Part shown: positions 54,852 to 64,000 of the stretch, in pieces | How positions within the stretch are numbered: the first letter of the stretch is position 1 | Layout of the letters: each line of letters opens with the position of its first letter | Assembly (NCBI RefSeq): GCF_016862895.1 | Contig: NZ_BONV01000030.1 | Span: 1 to 64,000 of the forward strand | DNA from: Planotetraspora kaengkrachanensis | GTDB taxonomy: Bacteria; Actinomycetota; Actinomycetes; Streptosporangiales; Streptosporangiaceae | Reading direction: 5' to 3' | DNA length: 64,000 nt | The notes under the pieces: model-generated | Told to the model about the DNA's origin: nothing | Seen by the model: only the letters and a program-made list of their open reading frames with translations | Database searches by the model: none | Program-made: the position numbers and the translations under genes

Positions 54852-55033
54852 CTCTCCACGTCGGCCACGAGCGCGCCAAGCAGCCGGATCGCGGCGTCGG
54901 CGCCGGAGGCCACCGGCTCACGGCGGGCCAGCCCGTCGAGGAGCGCGTCGGTCCGCAGTACGTCGGCCTCCACGTCGGCGTCGCCGTACGACCCGAGGAA
55001 GCGTGCCGGACGACGACGACGTTTCGTGGTCAC
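54812..55033 (-). CDS. Very short putative anti-sigma factor (RsdA N-terminus-like)
   Basis: 73 residues, starting with a basic segment ([13 protein letters not shown]) and then [21 protein letters not shown], an acidic amphipathic region of the kind that binds sigma-D in RsdA. Mycobacterial RsdA is about 300 residues and has a transmembrane helix and an extracytoplasmic part; none of that is present here. GTG 55033 overlaps the sigma stop (GTGA), so the gene is translationally coupled to its presumed target. Identification rests on synteny plus this short region. It may be a soluble inhibitor, a remnant, or merely a leftover frame, but the coupled start favours a real gene. Confidence 0.6.
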   Translation of the reverse strand: MTTKRRRRPARFLGSYGDADVEADVLRTDALLDGLARREPVASGADAAIRLLGALVADVESQRLSSVSITPST

Positions 55034-55656
55034 GCAATCGACTCCAGCTCGGCCATTTGCCTCAACCTGGTGAGGGCGCGATGCTGGGCGACCCGGACGG
55101 CACCTGGTGACATGCCGAGTACATTACCGGTCTCTTCGGCAGAAAGGCCCGACACCACCCGGAGGATGAGGAGCTCACGCTGGTTGTCCGGAAGGCGTGC
55201 CAGCAGGTCCCGGGCGTGCTGCGCCTCGATGTAGCGGACCACGGTCTCCTCCGGGCCCGGCCCCTCGTCCGGCCCGTCCGGCAGGTCCTGCGTCGGCACG
55301 GCGGAGCGGACCGAACTGCGCAGCGCGTCGGCCACCTTGTGCGAGGCGATTCCGAACACGAACGAGGCGAACGGCCGGCCCATATCGCGATAACGCGGTA
55401 ACGCGGAAAGAACGGCGATGCACACTTCCTGTGCGACATCGTCGGCGATGTGGTAATGACCGGATACCCTGCCCAGCCGGGCTCGGCAATATCGCACCAC
55501 CATGGGGCGCAGATGCCCCAGAAGCGATTCGATCGCGCGGCGATCTCCTTGTACGGCAAGGCTGGTCAGTTCCCTGAGGTCGGACTCATCCGATCTCGTC
55601 GCAAGCCTTACCCCAGTTGCGGCGTCGGCGACGCGTCCCTCGGTCACGTTAGGCAT
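55030..55656 (-). CDS. ECF-type RNA polymerase sigma factor (SigD/ShbA group)
   Basis: About 208 residues. Region 2 is [26 protein letters not shown] to [42 protein letters not shown]. Region 4 is [50 protein letters not shown]. Family knowledge: sigma-D in mycobacteria and ShbA in Streptomyces (which drives hrdB) sit beside guaB. It should recruit RNA polymerase to a housekeeping-linked regulon. ATG 55656 was chosen; an in-frame start 30 bases upstream exists. It is coupled to the downstream 73-residue gene. The whiB gene usually found upstream in mycobacteria is absent. Confidence 0.92.
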   Translation of the reverse strand: MPNVTEGRVADAATGVRLATRSDESDLRELTSLAVQGDRRAIESLLGHLRPMVVRYCRARLGRVSGHYHIADDVAQEVCIAVLSALPRYRDMGRPFASFVFGIASHKVADALRSSVRSAVPTQDLPDGPDEGPGPEETVVRYIEAQHARDLLARLPDNQRELLILRVVSGLSAEETGNVLGMSPGAVRVAQHRALTRLRQMAELESIA

Positions 55657-55821
55657 GATGCCCGCCACGATCGTGCATGTCGTCATGGTTGACGGCTACG
55701 GATTGGTCACATTGACGCGGCGATAACCAGGTGTAATCGACTGAACACAATACCGTTGGAACATTCCAACCAAATGGCCAAATCGTCAGGAATTGTCAGC
55801 CGACCCGACTTCTATAAAGAA

Positions 55822-55856
55822 GTACGGCTCCCGCCTCGTCGAGGCGGGAGCCGTAC
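55822..55856 (-). terminator. Strong intrinsic terminator downstream of groEL
   Basis: Sixteen-base perfect arms (GTACGGCTCCCGCCTC / GAGGCGGGAGCCGTAC) with a three-base loop, followed on the transcript by TTCTTTATAG, a short U-rich tract. It lies 44 bp past the groEL stop. The two arms are an inverted pair of the 14-mer GTACGGCTCCCGCC found elsewhere in the window. Confidence 0.85.
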
Positions 55857-55899
55857 CGCATTCTCAGGTGTCCCCCTCAGGCGGGGAGACTCGGGTGGG

Positions 55900-57525
<1,626 letters not shown>

Positions 57526-57548
57526 TCAAGTCTCCTTATAAGCGCACG

Positions 57549-57579
57549 GGAGCCCCGGGCGCGAACGTCCCGGGGCTCC
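57549..57579 (-). terminator. Hairpin between groES and groEL (attenuator or processing site)
   Basis: Perfect 11-base arms GGAGCCCCGGG / CCCGGGGCTCC with a nine-base loop, in the 70-bp spacer. Without a U-tract it more likely limits read-through or stabilises the groES mRNA 3' end than fully ends transcription. Confidence 0.6.
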
Positions 57580-57595
57580 TCATGCTTGGCGCAGC

Positions 57596-57907
57596 CTACT
57601 TCTCGATGATGGCGAGCACGTCGCGGGCCGAGAGCACCAGGTACTCCTCGCCGCCGTACTTGACCTCGGTGCCGCCGTACTTGCTGTAGAGGACGATGTC
57701 GCCCTCGCTGACGTCGAGCGGAATCCGCTTCTCGCCGTCCTCGTCCCAGTTGCCCGGGCCCACAGCGAGGACGCGGCCCTCCTGGGGCTTCTCCTTGGCG
57801 GTGTCCGGGATGACCAGACCGGAAGCGGTGGTCTGCTCAGCCTCGAGCGGCTGGACCACGATGCGGTCACCAAGCGGCTTAACGGGAACCTTAGTGGCGG
57901 TCGTCAC
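57596..57907 (-). CDS. groES: Co-chaperonin GroES
   Basis: 103 residues: [40 protein letters not shown] includes the mobile loop ([10 protein letters not shown]) that contacts GroEL, and the C-terminal [19 protein letters not shown] completes the family pattern. The start is GTG 57907 with GGGGAGG seven bases upstream. Transcribed from a clear promoter with a CIRCE operator about 90 bp upstream. It forms an operon with groEL. Confidence 0.97.
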   Translation of the reverse strand: MTTATKVPVKPLGDRIVVQPLEAEQTTASGLVIPDTAKEKPQEGRVLAVGPGNWDEDGEKRIPLDVSEGDIVLYSKYGGTEVKYGGEEYLVLSARDVLAIIEK

Positions 57908-57997
57908 GATCGGACCTCCCCTTCAGATTGCGATGAATGAGCTGAAGAGGCGACCAGCGGCCTGCCGTCGCGGGTGTCAGACCTGCCTCGTCGCATG

Positions 57998-58024
57998 TTG
58001 GCACTCTCACTAGGCGAGTGCCAA
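57998..58024 (-). promoter_or_regulatory. CIRCE operator (HrcA-binding)
   Basis: TTGGCACTC and GAGTGCCAA, nine-base perfect arms separated by nine bases; the consensus is TTAGCACTC-N9-GAGTGCTAA. It lies right after the groES -10 box, so HrcA bound here should block transcription until heat or other stress. Confidence 0.95.
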
Positions 58025-58030
58025 CACGAA

Positions 58031-58059
58031 ACAGTATGCAAGGGGGCCGTGACAGTCAA
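58031..58059 (-). promoter_or_regulatory. groES-groEL promoter (housekeeping sigma type)
   Basis: On the minus strand: -35 TTGACT (58059-58054), a 17-bp spacer, then -10 TACTGT (58036-58031). The expected transcription start falls at the edge of the CIRCE element. This is the only promoter in the window whose boxes I find convincing. Confidence 0.8.
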
Positions 58060-58291
58060 CACGAACTCACGCCGCAGGTCATCTCGCTTTCCGGACACGC
58101 CGGACTCACTTAGCGGGCCGCCCGGACCGCCGCGCCCGGGGCCGGAGCCACCGCACCCCACGTCTGAGCCTCCGAACCCCGGGCCTGGTCCGCCGCACCC
58201 GCGCCTGAGCCGCAGGACCGGGCACCGGGGCCGCCGGACGGGCCGCCCACGCGTCCAGAGCCCGTACGGCGAAGCGATAACGTCGGGAGGC
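58060..58291. other. Pro-rich low-complexity region upstream of the methyltransferase gene
   Basis: No credible gene of its own. It is dominated by CCGCC/CCGGG-type runs; the frame of the next gene continues through it as a Pro/Arg-rich sequence, so either this is a long low-complexity N-terminus of that protein or, more likely, non-coding leader. The methyltransferase start at 58292 was preferred on family grounds. Confidence 0.45.
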
Positions 58292-59569
58292 GTGGACCTC
58301 GAGGCGTTTCGCGACCTGCTCGAACCGGCCGGGCAGAAGGCCCTGGCGCAGGCCGTCGAGCTGGCGGAAGCGGGAGCCGATCCGATCGTGGCGGCCACCA
58401 CGCTACGCAGGAGCCACCCGCCCGAGCTCACCGCGGCCGCGCTCACCCAGGCCTCGCTGCGGCGACGGGCCGAGGCCAAGTTCGGCCCGGACGCCGCCGT
58501 GATGTATTTCACGCCACACGGACTGGAACAGGCCACGCGGGCCGAGGTAGCCGCCCATCGCGCCCGTCGCGCCCGCCTGCTCATCGCGCCCGCCACGACA
58601 TCGGACCCGGCATCGGCCACGACGTCAGGCCCGGCACCGAGCCCGGAACCACCCGCGGGGCCCGCCGCGCACCCCGCCACGGGGCCGATCGCACGGGTCC
58701 TCGACGTGTGCTGCGGCGTCGGCGGAGACGTCATCGCGCTCGCCCGCGCGGGGTTCGCCGTCGACGCCGTCGACCTCGACCCGCTGACCGTGGAGGTCGC
58801 CAGGGCCAACGCCGCGGCGCTGGGACTGTCCTCCCTCGTCGGCGTCCGCACCGCCGACGCCGTCGAGACCGACCCCTCTGATTACGACCTGCTGTTCGCC
58901 GACCCCGCCAGGCGGGGGGCCAGGGGACGGATCTTCGACCCGATGGCCTACTCCCCCACCTGGCCCGCGGTGCTCGACCTGGTCTCCCGGACGCGCACGG
59001 CCTGCCTCAAGGTCGCGCCCGGCATCCCGCACGAACTCGTCCCCGAGGGCGCGGAGGCGGAGTGGATCTCCCACAGGAGAGAGGTCAAGGAAGCGGCCAT
59101 CTGGGTCGGGACGCGAGCGAGCGGCCGGCGCGCGACCATGCTGCCGTCCGGTGAGACGCTCACGTCCTCCGGCGCCGGGGCCGAGGCCGGGCCGGTGGGC
59201 CGCTACCTCTACGAACCCGACGGCGCCGCGGTCCGGGCGCACCTGGTCGCCGAGGTGGCCGCGATGGTCGGCGGGCGCCTGCTCGACCCGCGGATCGCCT
59301 ACATCACCGGCGACAGCCGGGTGCCCACGCAATGGGCGTCCTGTTACGAGGTCGCCGACATGATGCCCTTCTCGCTCAAGCACCTCCGGAGCGTGCTGAG
59401 AAACCGGAAAGTCGGAAACGTCACCATCAAGAAGCGCGGTTCCGCCGTCGATATCGAGCGTTTAAGGAAAGACCTCCGGCTTTCCGGCGGAAATTCAGCG
59501 GTCGTCGTTCTCACGCGCATCGACGACCGGCCGTACGTGCTGCTGTGCGACCCCGCCGACCTGCACTGA
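58292..59569 (+). CDS. Class I SAM-dependent methyltransferase with THUMP-like domain
   Basis: About 425 residues. The N-terminal helical part is followed by the SAM fold: VLDVCCGVGGDVIALARAG (motif I) and AVDAVDLDPLTV (motif II), then [18 protein letters not shown] in the place of the NPPY/DPPY motif. The C-terminal section (HLRSVLRNRKVGNVTIKKRG) matches the 'THUMP-like domain' of actinobacterial proteins and suggests an RNA substrate, such as tRNA or rRNA. The GTG start at 58292 is only one base after GGGAGG, so the true start could be elsewhere. Divergent from groES and separated from it by the promoter-CIRCE region. Confidence 0.8.
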   Translation: MDLEAFRDLLEPAGQKALAQAVELAEAGADPIVAATTLRRSHPPELTAAALTQASLRRRAEAKFGPDAAVMYFTPHGLEQATRAEVAAHRARRARLLIAPATTSDPASATTSGPAPSPEPPAGPAAHPATGPIARVLDVCCGVGGDVIALARAGFAVDAVDLDPLTVEVARANAAALGLSSLVGVRTADAVETDPSDYDLLFADPARRGARGRIFDPMAYSPTWPAVLDLVSRTRTACLKVAPGIPHELVPEGAEAEWISHRREVKEAAIWVGTRASGRRATMLPSGETLTSSGAGAEAGPVGRYLYEPDGAAVRAHLVAEVAAMVGGRLLDPRIAYITGDSRVPTQWASCYEVADMMPFSLKHLRSVLRNRKVGNVTIKKRGSAVDIERLRKDLRLSGGNSAVVVLTRIDDRPYVLLCDPADLH

Positions 59570-59733
59570 ACCCAGCAATCCCGGCAATTCATCGAGAATT
59601 GCGATCTTTTACAGTCCACCCGAAAGCCGCGCCGCTCAGGGCCTACAGTTGGCCGCGCGGTCTGTTCCCCCTGTTCGTTCATTTCCGCGAGACCGGGCCG
59701 ATACCACCGCCTCAGCGAGTGAAGGAGCTTTCG

Positions 59734-60546
59734 GTGGACCATTCCAGCCACACCCTCCTCCAGGCGGGCAGCCAGACCGCCATCTCCGACCGGATGCGCG
59801 AACTCCTGGCCCGCGCGGCCCAGGACCACGTCTACGAGCAGCGGACGCAGGGGGCCGTGCTCGACGAGATCCGGCAGCGCCTGGAGGGCATGGAGTGGCT
59901 GCTGCGCGAGGTCCGCGAGCGTGAGCTCGGCGGCCTGAGCGGCGCCGTGGAGAGCGTCGCGGGACGGCTCGAGGACATGACCACCCGGCCGCCCGCCTGG
60001 GCCGAGGCTCTCGCGCAGCACGTGGAGTCGCTGCGCGAGCACGTGGACGAGGTCAGGGGCCGCACCCAGGACGTCGCGGACCAGATGTCCTCCGTCACCC
60101 AGCGCCTCGGTCAGGTCCACGCGAGCATGGAGGCGGCGGCGGGCCGGTTCACCCGCCTCGACAAGGCCGTCACCGAGGTGGTCCAGCGGGTCGAGCGCCT
60201 GGAGGCCGCCGTCCTCGGGCGGCTCGATGCCGTGGACGAGCGGCTGGAGGCGGCGAGCGAGCGCGTGGGAGGGCTGCCCGCTGAGCTCGAGGTCGCCGAG
60301 TTGCGCGCCGCCGTCGCCGAGATGGGCGTGCAGGTCGGCGCCACCGCGAGCTCGCTCGCGCCCCTCCTCGACGCGATCAGGAGCCGGCCCGGCCTCGAGG
60401 AGCTAGCGGACACCGTCTCCGAGGCCACCAGCCGGGTCGTGGAGCCCGTCCACGGCGACGTGGCCCGGCGGCTGGCCGCGCTCGAGGAGACCATGCTGGC
60501 GCTCGCCGAGGCCCTGCTGCGCCCGGTGCGCTCCCCCGGCGACTGA
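59734..60546 (+). CDS. Long coiled-coil protein of unknown function
   Basis: 270 residues, almost entirely helical with strong heptad patterns from about 50 to 245 (for example AAGRFTRLDKAVTEVVQRVERLEAAV, LRREVRERELGG-type stretches). No transmembrane segment, no enzymatic motif. The GTG start at 59734 has GAAGGAG six bases before, well supported. It may be a cytoskeletal or scaffold protein; I know no named family for it. It ends in a hairpin shared with the convergent tsaD gene. Confidence 0.75.
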   Translation: MDHSSHTLLQAGSQTAISDRMRELLARAAQDHVYEQRTQGAVLDEIRQRLEGMEWLLREVRERELGGLSGAVESVAGRLEDMTTRPPAWAEALAQHVESLREHVDEVRGRTQDVADQMSSVTQRLGQVHASMEAAAGRFTRLDKAVTEVVQRVERLEAAVLGRLDAVDERLEAASERVGGLPAELEVAELRAAVAEMGVQVGATASSLAPLLDAIRSRPGLEELADTVSEATSRVVEPVHGDVARRLAALEETMLALAEALLRPVRSPGD

Positions 60547-60554
60547 TCACCTGC

Positions 60555-60576
60555 CTGACCGGCGGAGACCGGTCAG
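60555..60576. terminator. Bidirectional hairpin between the coiled-coil gene and tsaD
   Basis: Eight-base perfect arms CTGACCGG / CCGGTCAG with a six-base loop, nine bases after the coiled-coil gene stop and overlapping the tsaD stop codon. Confidence 0.6.
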
Positions 60577-61610
60577 ACGTGAACGGTCGTGATCGGGAGC
60601 GACGAGTCCGCGGGGATCTCCAGCGTGGAGGCGGCGGCGCCGGCGGCGACCAGCTCCGATCCCAGTGCGGCCACCATCGCGCCGTTGTCGGTGCACAGGC
60701 CCGGCCGCGGGACCCTCAGCCGCACGCCGGCGGCGTCGCACCGCTCCTGGGCCAGTGCGCGGAGCCGGGAGTTGGCCGCCACCCCGCCACCGATCAGCAG
60801 GTCCTCGACACCGTGCCGGGCACACGCCTGGAGGGCCTTGCGGGTGAGCACGTCGACGACGGCCTCCTGGAACGAGGCGGCGACGTCGTGGACCGGAACG
60901 GACTCGCCCGCCGCCGTACGGGCCTCCACCCAGCGGGCGACCGCCGTCTTCAACCCGGAGAAGGAGAAGTCCAGCGTGCCGTCGTCGTACTTGCCCCGGG
61001 GGAAGGCGACGGCGGTGCCGGAGCCTTCGCGGGCCGCGCGGTCGATGTACGGGCCTCCGGGGAACGGCAGGCCGAGCACCCGGGCCACCTTGTCGAACGC
61101 CTCCCCGGCCGCGTCGTCGACGGTGGAGCCGAGCGAGACGACCTCGCGCGCCACGTCGGGCACGAGCAGCAGCGAGGAGTGGCCGCCCGAGACCAGCAGT
61201 GCGATGGCGGGCTTCGGCAGCGGTCCGTGTTCGAGCTGGTCGACGGCCACGTGCGCGGCCAGATGGTTGACCCCGTACAGCGGGACGCCGAGCCCCATGG
61301 CGTAGGCCTTGGCGGCGGCGACGCCCACCAGCAGCGCACCCGCGAGCCCGGGGCCGGCCGTGACGGCGACCGCGTCGATGTCCGAGAAGCGCAGGCCCGC
61401 CTTGGCGAGCGCGCTTTCCACCGTCGGCGTCATGGCCTCCAGGTGGGCGCGTGAGGCCACCTCGGGCACGACGCCGCCGAACCTCGCGTGCTCCTCCATG
61501 CTGGAGGCGATCGTGTCCGCGAGCAGCGTGTGACCGCGGACGATGCCGACGCCGGTCTCGTCGCAGGACGTCTCGATCCCCAGGACGATCGGCTCGTCAG
61601 CTCCGCTCAT
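60573..61610 (-). CDS. tsaD: tRNA N6-adenosine threonylcarbamoyltransferase TsaD
   Basis: 345 residues of the Kae1/Gcp family: [16 protein letters not shown] at the N-terminus, the metal-binding HLAAHVA (HxxxH) near 118, [20 protein letters not shown] and [10 protein letters not shown] with the final Asp in [11 protein letters not shown]. With TsaB, TsaC and TsaE it makes t6A37 in ANN-decoding tRNAs. The start ATG overlaps the rimI 3' end by 14 bp in the other frame. Last gene of the tsaB-rimI-tsaD unit. Confidence 0.96.
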   Translation of the reverse strand: MSGADEPIVLGIETSCDETGVGIVRGHTLLADTIASSMEEHARFGGVVPEVASRAHLEAMTPTVESALAKAGLRFSDIDAVAVTAGPGLAGALLVGVAAAKAYAMGLGVPLYGVNHLAAHVAVDQLEHGPLPKPAIALLVSGGHSSLLLVPDVAREVVSLGSTVDDAAGEAFDKVARVLGLPFPGGPYIDRAAREGSGTAVAFPRGKYDDGTLDFSFSGLKTAVARWVEARTAAGESVPVHDVAASFQEAVVDVLTRKALQACARHGVEDLLIGGGVAANSRLRALAQERCDAAGVRLRVPRPGLCTDNGAMVAALGSELVAAGAAASTLEIPADSSLPITTVHV

Positions 61611-62103
61611 GCCCTGTCCCCTCGCGCTCGAGTTTCTTCAGCATCGTGATGGCGTCGGTCCCGTCCTCGTAGTAGCGGCGCCGCACGCCGAGCCGTTCGA
61701 ACCCGAACCGCTCGTACATGGCCTGGGCGGGCTCGTTGTCCGACCGCACCTCGAGGAAGACCGTCTCTGCCCCGCGCCGCGCCGCCTCGGCCAGCAGCGC
61801 GCTCATCATGGCGGCCCCGACTCCGGAACGGCGGTGCCCGGCCAGGACCGCGATCGTCTGGATGTCGGCCTGGTCCGCGGCCGCCGCCAGCCCCGCGTAG
61901 CCGACGATCGCGTCGCCGACGCACGCGACGACGTAGTGCCGCGTACGCGGCTGGTCGTTCAGCTCCCCGCGCATCATGGACTCGCTCCACGCGTCGGCGG
62001 GGAAGGTGGTCCGCTCGATCTCCATGACCGCCGGGAGGTCGTCAACGGTCATCTGCCGCAACACGGCGCCCGTCCCGCTCACTTCTTCGACCGGGACGCT
62101 CAC
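61597..62103 (-). CDS. rimI: Ribosomal protein S18-alanine N-acetyltransferase-like GNAT protein
   Basis: 168 residues, a GNAT acetyltransferase: the acetyl-CoA loop in [20 protein letters not shown] and the C-terminal [31 protein letters not shown] match the RimI subgroup, including the conserved [10 protein letters not shown] ending. It acetylates the N-terminus of S18 or other proteins. GTG 62103 overlaps the tsaB stop (GTGA). The order tsaB-rimI-tsaD is the common bacterial arrangement. Confidence 0.9.
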   Translation of the reverse strand: MSVPVEEVSGTGAVLRQMTVDDLPAVMEIERTTFPADAWSESMMRGELNDQPRTRHYVVACVGDAIVGYAGLAAAADQADIQTIAVLAGHRRSGVGAAMMSALLAEAARRGAETVFLEVRSDNEPAQAMYERFGFERLGVRRRYYEDGTDAITMLKKLEREGTGHERS

Positions 62104-62822
62104 GTCGTCACCTTCTTGGGCGCCCCGGGCACCTGGGCGTCGGGGCGGCGCAGGTAGATCGGCCGGGGCGGCCCGAGCACGCCGAGCTCGCGAGCCTTCT
62201 CCACCGAGTCGACGCGCCCCTCGGGCACCCGGGCGATCGCGGCGGCCTCCTCGTCCGTCAGAGTGGCGAGGCGTCCGGCGGCGAGCGCCGCCAGCGCCGC
62301 GGCCGACGGGTGCTCCGGGCCCTCGATGCGGCCGGGACCCACGACGTCCGCGTAGAGCAGGCCTCCGGCCCCGACCACGGGCAGGTCGGCGGGCAGGTCC
62401 TGCGGCCTGTCCACCTTGGGGCCGTCGAGGCGCGTCTCGCGGTCGCCATACCTCGCCCAGAAGACCTCCTTGCGCCGCGCGTCGGTCGCGACCAGGAACG
62501 GGCCGGGCGTCTTCGTGGCATACGCCAGGGCGTCGAGGGTGCACACGCCGAAGGCCGGCACGCCGGCGGTCGCCGCGAGCGCCGTGGCGGTCATCAGGCC
62601 GACCCTCAGTCCCGTGTACGGCCCCGGGCCGGTTCCGGCGACGATCGCGGTGACATCCCGCAGCGTCACGTCCGCGTCGCGCAGGACGCGCTCGATCGTG
62701 GGAGCGAGCAGCTCCCCGTGCCGCCGCGCGTCGATCGTCGTCGACTCGGCCAGCACGCGTCCTCCGTCGTGCAGGGCGGCCGTGACGGCGGGTGTGGCGG
62801 TGTCGAAGGCCAAGACAAGCAC
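62100..62822 (-). CDS. tsaB: tRNA threonylcarbamoyladenosine biosynthesis protein TsaB
   Basis: About 240 residues, an ASKHA-fold pseudoenzyme: VLVLAFDTATPAVTAAL, RRHGELLAPTIERVL, VAGTGPGPYTGLRVGLMTATALA. It is the dimerising partner of TsaD in t6A synthesis. GTG 62822 preferred; a TTG nine bases upstream is possible, and neither has a good ribosome site. In most actinobacteria tsaE lies just upstream; here a sortase is found instead, so the operon is truncated at its 5' end and tsaE must be elsewhere. Confidence 0.93.
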   Translation of the reverse strand: MLVLAFDTATPAVTAALHDGGRVLAESTTIDARRHGELLAPTIERVLRDADVTLRDVTAIVAGTGPGPYTGLRVGLMTATALAATAGVPAFGVCTLDALAYATKTPGPFLVATDARRKEVFWARYGDRETRLDGPKVDRPQDLPADLPVVGAGGLLYADVVGPGRIEGPEHPSAAALAALAAGRLATLTDEEAAAIARVPEGRVDSVEKARELGVLGPPRPIYLRRPDAQVPGAPKKVTT

Positions 62823-62946
62823 GAACGTCAAGGGTAGTCGGTGTGGGGGCGCAGGTGGACCGAACGCCGAGCGGGCCGCCGCCCCGGGCCATGCCGTACC
62901 GTGCCGATGATCACGGAGAAGGCGACGATCGATCCTCGTCGAGCGA

Positions 62947-63501
62947 TCAGACGTCCTTCTCGAGGGACGCGTAGACGATGATGTTGTCGCGGTACTGGTG
63001 CTCCGACCAGTCGAAGGCGCCGCCGCAGGTGATCAGGCGCAGCCCGTCCTCGGCGTAGACGCGCTCGGCCGGGAAGTCGTCCTTGGGGACCCGTTCGACC
63101 GAGTCGACGAGGTAGTCGGCTGTCTTGCCGTCGCTGCGCACGACCTTGACCAGCGCGCCCTTGTGGAGATCGCGCAGTTTGTAGAACACGGCGGGCGCGG
63201 TCTTGGTGTCGACGTGCCCGATGATCACCGAGGCTCCAGGATCACCAGGAACCGCGCTGCCGGTGTACCACCCCGCCGTCGACGGCTTGTCGAACGGCGG
63301 AAGCTCGACGTCGCCGGCCGAGTCGAGCCCGAGCTTCATCAGCGGCGCCTTCAGGCTCAGCGAAGGGATGTCGATGCGCCTGGGCACGATCGGGTCGGGA
63401 CGGGCGGCGGTGCGGGGCTCCTGGGACCGTCCGTTCACCGCGAACAATGCGAGCCCGGTGACGACCCCGGCCACCACGACCCACCGGGTCGATACCGCCA
63501 A
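62947..63501 (-). CDS. Class F-type sortase (single-domain, membrane-anchored)
   Basis: 184 residues. One N-terminal hydrophobic helix (RWVVVAGVVTGLALFAV) anchors the enzyme outside. The sortase barrel has catalytic His96 (IIGHVDT), Cys159 (LITCGG) and Arg171 (YRDNIIVYA). These are the class F features common in actinobacteria, often with no dedicated pilin nearby. TTG 63501 is supported by GAGGAG six bases before, which lies in the preceding gene's last codons. Forms a two-gene unit with the upstream secreted-protein gene, its likely partner or substrate. Confidence 0.92.
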   Translation of the reverse strand: MAVSTRWVVVAGVVTGLALFAVNGRSQEPRTAARPDPIVPRRIDIPSLSLKAPLMKLGLDSAGDVELPPFDKPSTAGWYTGSAVPGDPGASVIIGHVDTKTAPAVFYKLRDLHKGALVKVVRSDGKTADYLVDSVERVPKDDFPAERVYAEDGLRLITCGGAFDWSEHQYRDNIIVYASLEKDV

Positions 63502-63503
63502 AA

Positions 63504-64000
63504 TCAGCTCCTCGAGCGCCTGCGGGCCACGCCGATGCCGACGCCGAGGACGGCGAGCAGTGCCACCGCGGTCACGCCCACGGGCAGGCCGGAATCGTCG
63601 GTGGGGCCGCCGGCGGCGGTGCCTCCGCCGCCCGCGTGCGGCGCCCGGGTGGGAATCCGCGTGCGCGTCGGCGTCGGCGAGACGACCTTGAACGAGGCGG
63701 TGCCGATGTCGTTGGTGGCCTCACAGCGCACCTGCACCCGGTAGCCGCCGGCCTTGGCGTCCGCCCGGACGGGGGCGCTGCCCGTCAGCCCAGGCACGGC
63801 GGGTTCGGCCGTCGGGGAGGCGGAGGGCGTCGCCACGGGGGGCAGCAGCGAGATCGGGCCGGTGAAGGCGTCCGAGCGGGCGACGGCCCGGTAGGCGGTG
63901 CCGCCCTGGGGAAGCGGGCAGCGGGCCGTGATCCGGACGCTTCTCGTCGCCCCGCCGGTGACCGTGGAGGGCTCCACCACGACCTCGATGTCCTGGCGCG
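63504..64000 (-). CDS. Putative secreted, C-terminally membrane-anchored protein (5' part beyond the window)
   Basis: The frame stays open to the right edge, so the gene is cut off at its start; 165 codons are visible. What is seen is a beta-rich extracellular-type region (TARCPLPQGGTAYRAVARSD, VQVRCEATNDIGTASFKV), a Pro/Thr-rich linker (SPTPTRTRIPTRAPH) and a C-terminal anchor (LPVGVTAVALLAVLGVGIGV plus RRR). The anchor resembles a sortase substrate tail, but there is no clear LPxTG, only LPVGV. Location immediately before the sortase gene suggests co-function. Function unknown. Confidence 0.7.
   Translation of the reverse strand, partial: RQDIEVVVEPSTVTGGATRSVRITARCPLPQGGTAYRAVARSDAFTGPISLLPPVATPSASPTAEPAVPGLTGSAPVRADAKAGGYRVQVRCEATNDIGTASFKVVSPTPTRTRIPTRAPHAGGGGTAAGGPTDDSGLPVGVTAVALLAVLGVGIGVARRRSRS

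Noticed and set aside
58060-58291. Long Pro-rich N-terminus of the methyltransferase
   Set aside because: The frame is open, but the sequence is low-complexity and overlaps the groES promoter side. Family members start near VDLEAFRDLLEPAGQ, so it was left as spacer.
63504-63620. LPxTG sorting signal in the protein before the sortase
   Set aside because: Only LPVGV is present before the hydrophobic helix; the Thr-Gly of a normal signal is missing, so a sortase substrate role is not claimed.

Overview
The window is about 70 percent G+C with dense coding, GTG/TTG starts and many 1-4 base stop/start overlaps. It reads as a chromosomal segment of a filamentous actinobacterium. Membership of the order Streptosporangiales is my inference from gene content and not a sequence match. 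Two blocks follow the gene order I recall from Mycobacterium tuberculosis: uvrD1/pcrA - sucC - sucD - perM at the left, and guaA ... choD - guaB3 - guaB2 - DUF5319 - rsdA - sigD - groEL1 - groES - tsaD - rimI - tsaB at the right. No tRNA, rRNA, IS element, prophage or CRISPR was seen.

Layout. 1-7.4 kb: a PerM-type (DUF6350) membrane protein, succinyl-CoA ligase sucCD, a stand-alone B12-binding domain protein and the PcrA helicase. 7.4-12 kb: a PIG-L deacetylase, an orphan FetB-like permease, a CPBP protease, a zinc metallopeptidase lipoprotein and a GCS2-family ligase. 12-16.7 kb: an envelope-stress-like module, namely a LuxR response regulator, a PspC-domain histidine kinase and a divergent PspC/LiaF-like protein. 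16.8-21.5 kb: a form II CO-dehydrogenase-like molybdoenzyme in the order small, large, medium subunit, plus a CoxG-like protein. 21.7-39.6 kb: a surface-glycopolymer (teichoic-acid-like) cluster with a sulfotransferase, a CDP-alcohol phosphatidyltransferase, a Stealth phosphotransferase, a GT39 transferase, two giant GT2/CDP-glycerol transferases, three GT2-like proteins and an acyltransferase. 39.9-53 kb: purine and central metabolism (guaA, a GMC/ChoD-like oxidase, gabD2, a beta-propeller lipoprotein, glpD, nagA, guaB3, guaB). 53.4-64 kb: an HTH regulator, DUF5319, a SigD/ShbA-type sigma factor with a very short putative anti-sigma partner, groES-groEL1 with a clear promoter and CIRCE, the t6A genes tsaD/tsaB with rimI, and a class F-type sortase.

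Most notable structures. (1) A 500-bp array between sucD and perM has ten copies of GTGATCATGCAC at an almost exact 53-bp period, five in one orientation and five in the other around a centre near 2093. A smaller array of the same motif, partly at the same period, lies between guaA and the acyltransferase gene. (2) The two giant tandem transferases look reciprocally degenerate: one has lost the GT2 acidic motifs but keeps the CDP-glycerol transferase motifs, and the other shows the reverse. (3) A dispersed 14-mer, GTACGGCTCCCGCC, recurs in genes and spacers, and an inverted pair of it forms the groEL terminator. (4) The anti-sigma partner of the sigma factor is only 73 residues, has no membrane segment, and overlaps DUF5319 tail to tail.

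Limits: everything was read by eye. Start codons were chosen by ribosome-binding-site context and family habit, and several are uncertain as noted. No similarity search was run.
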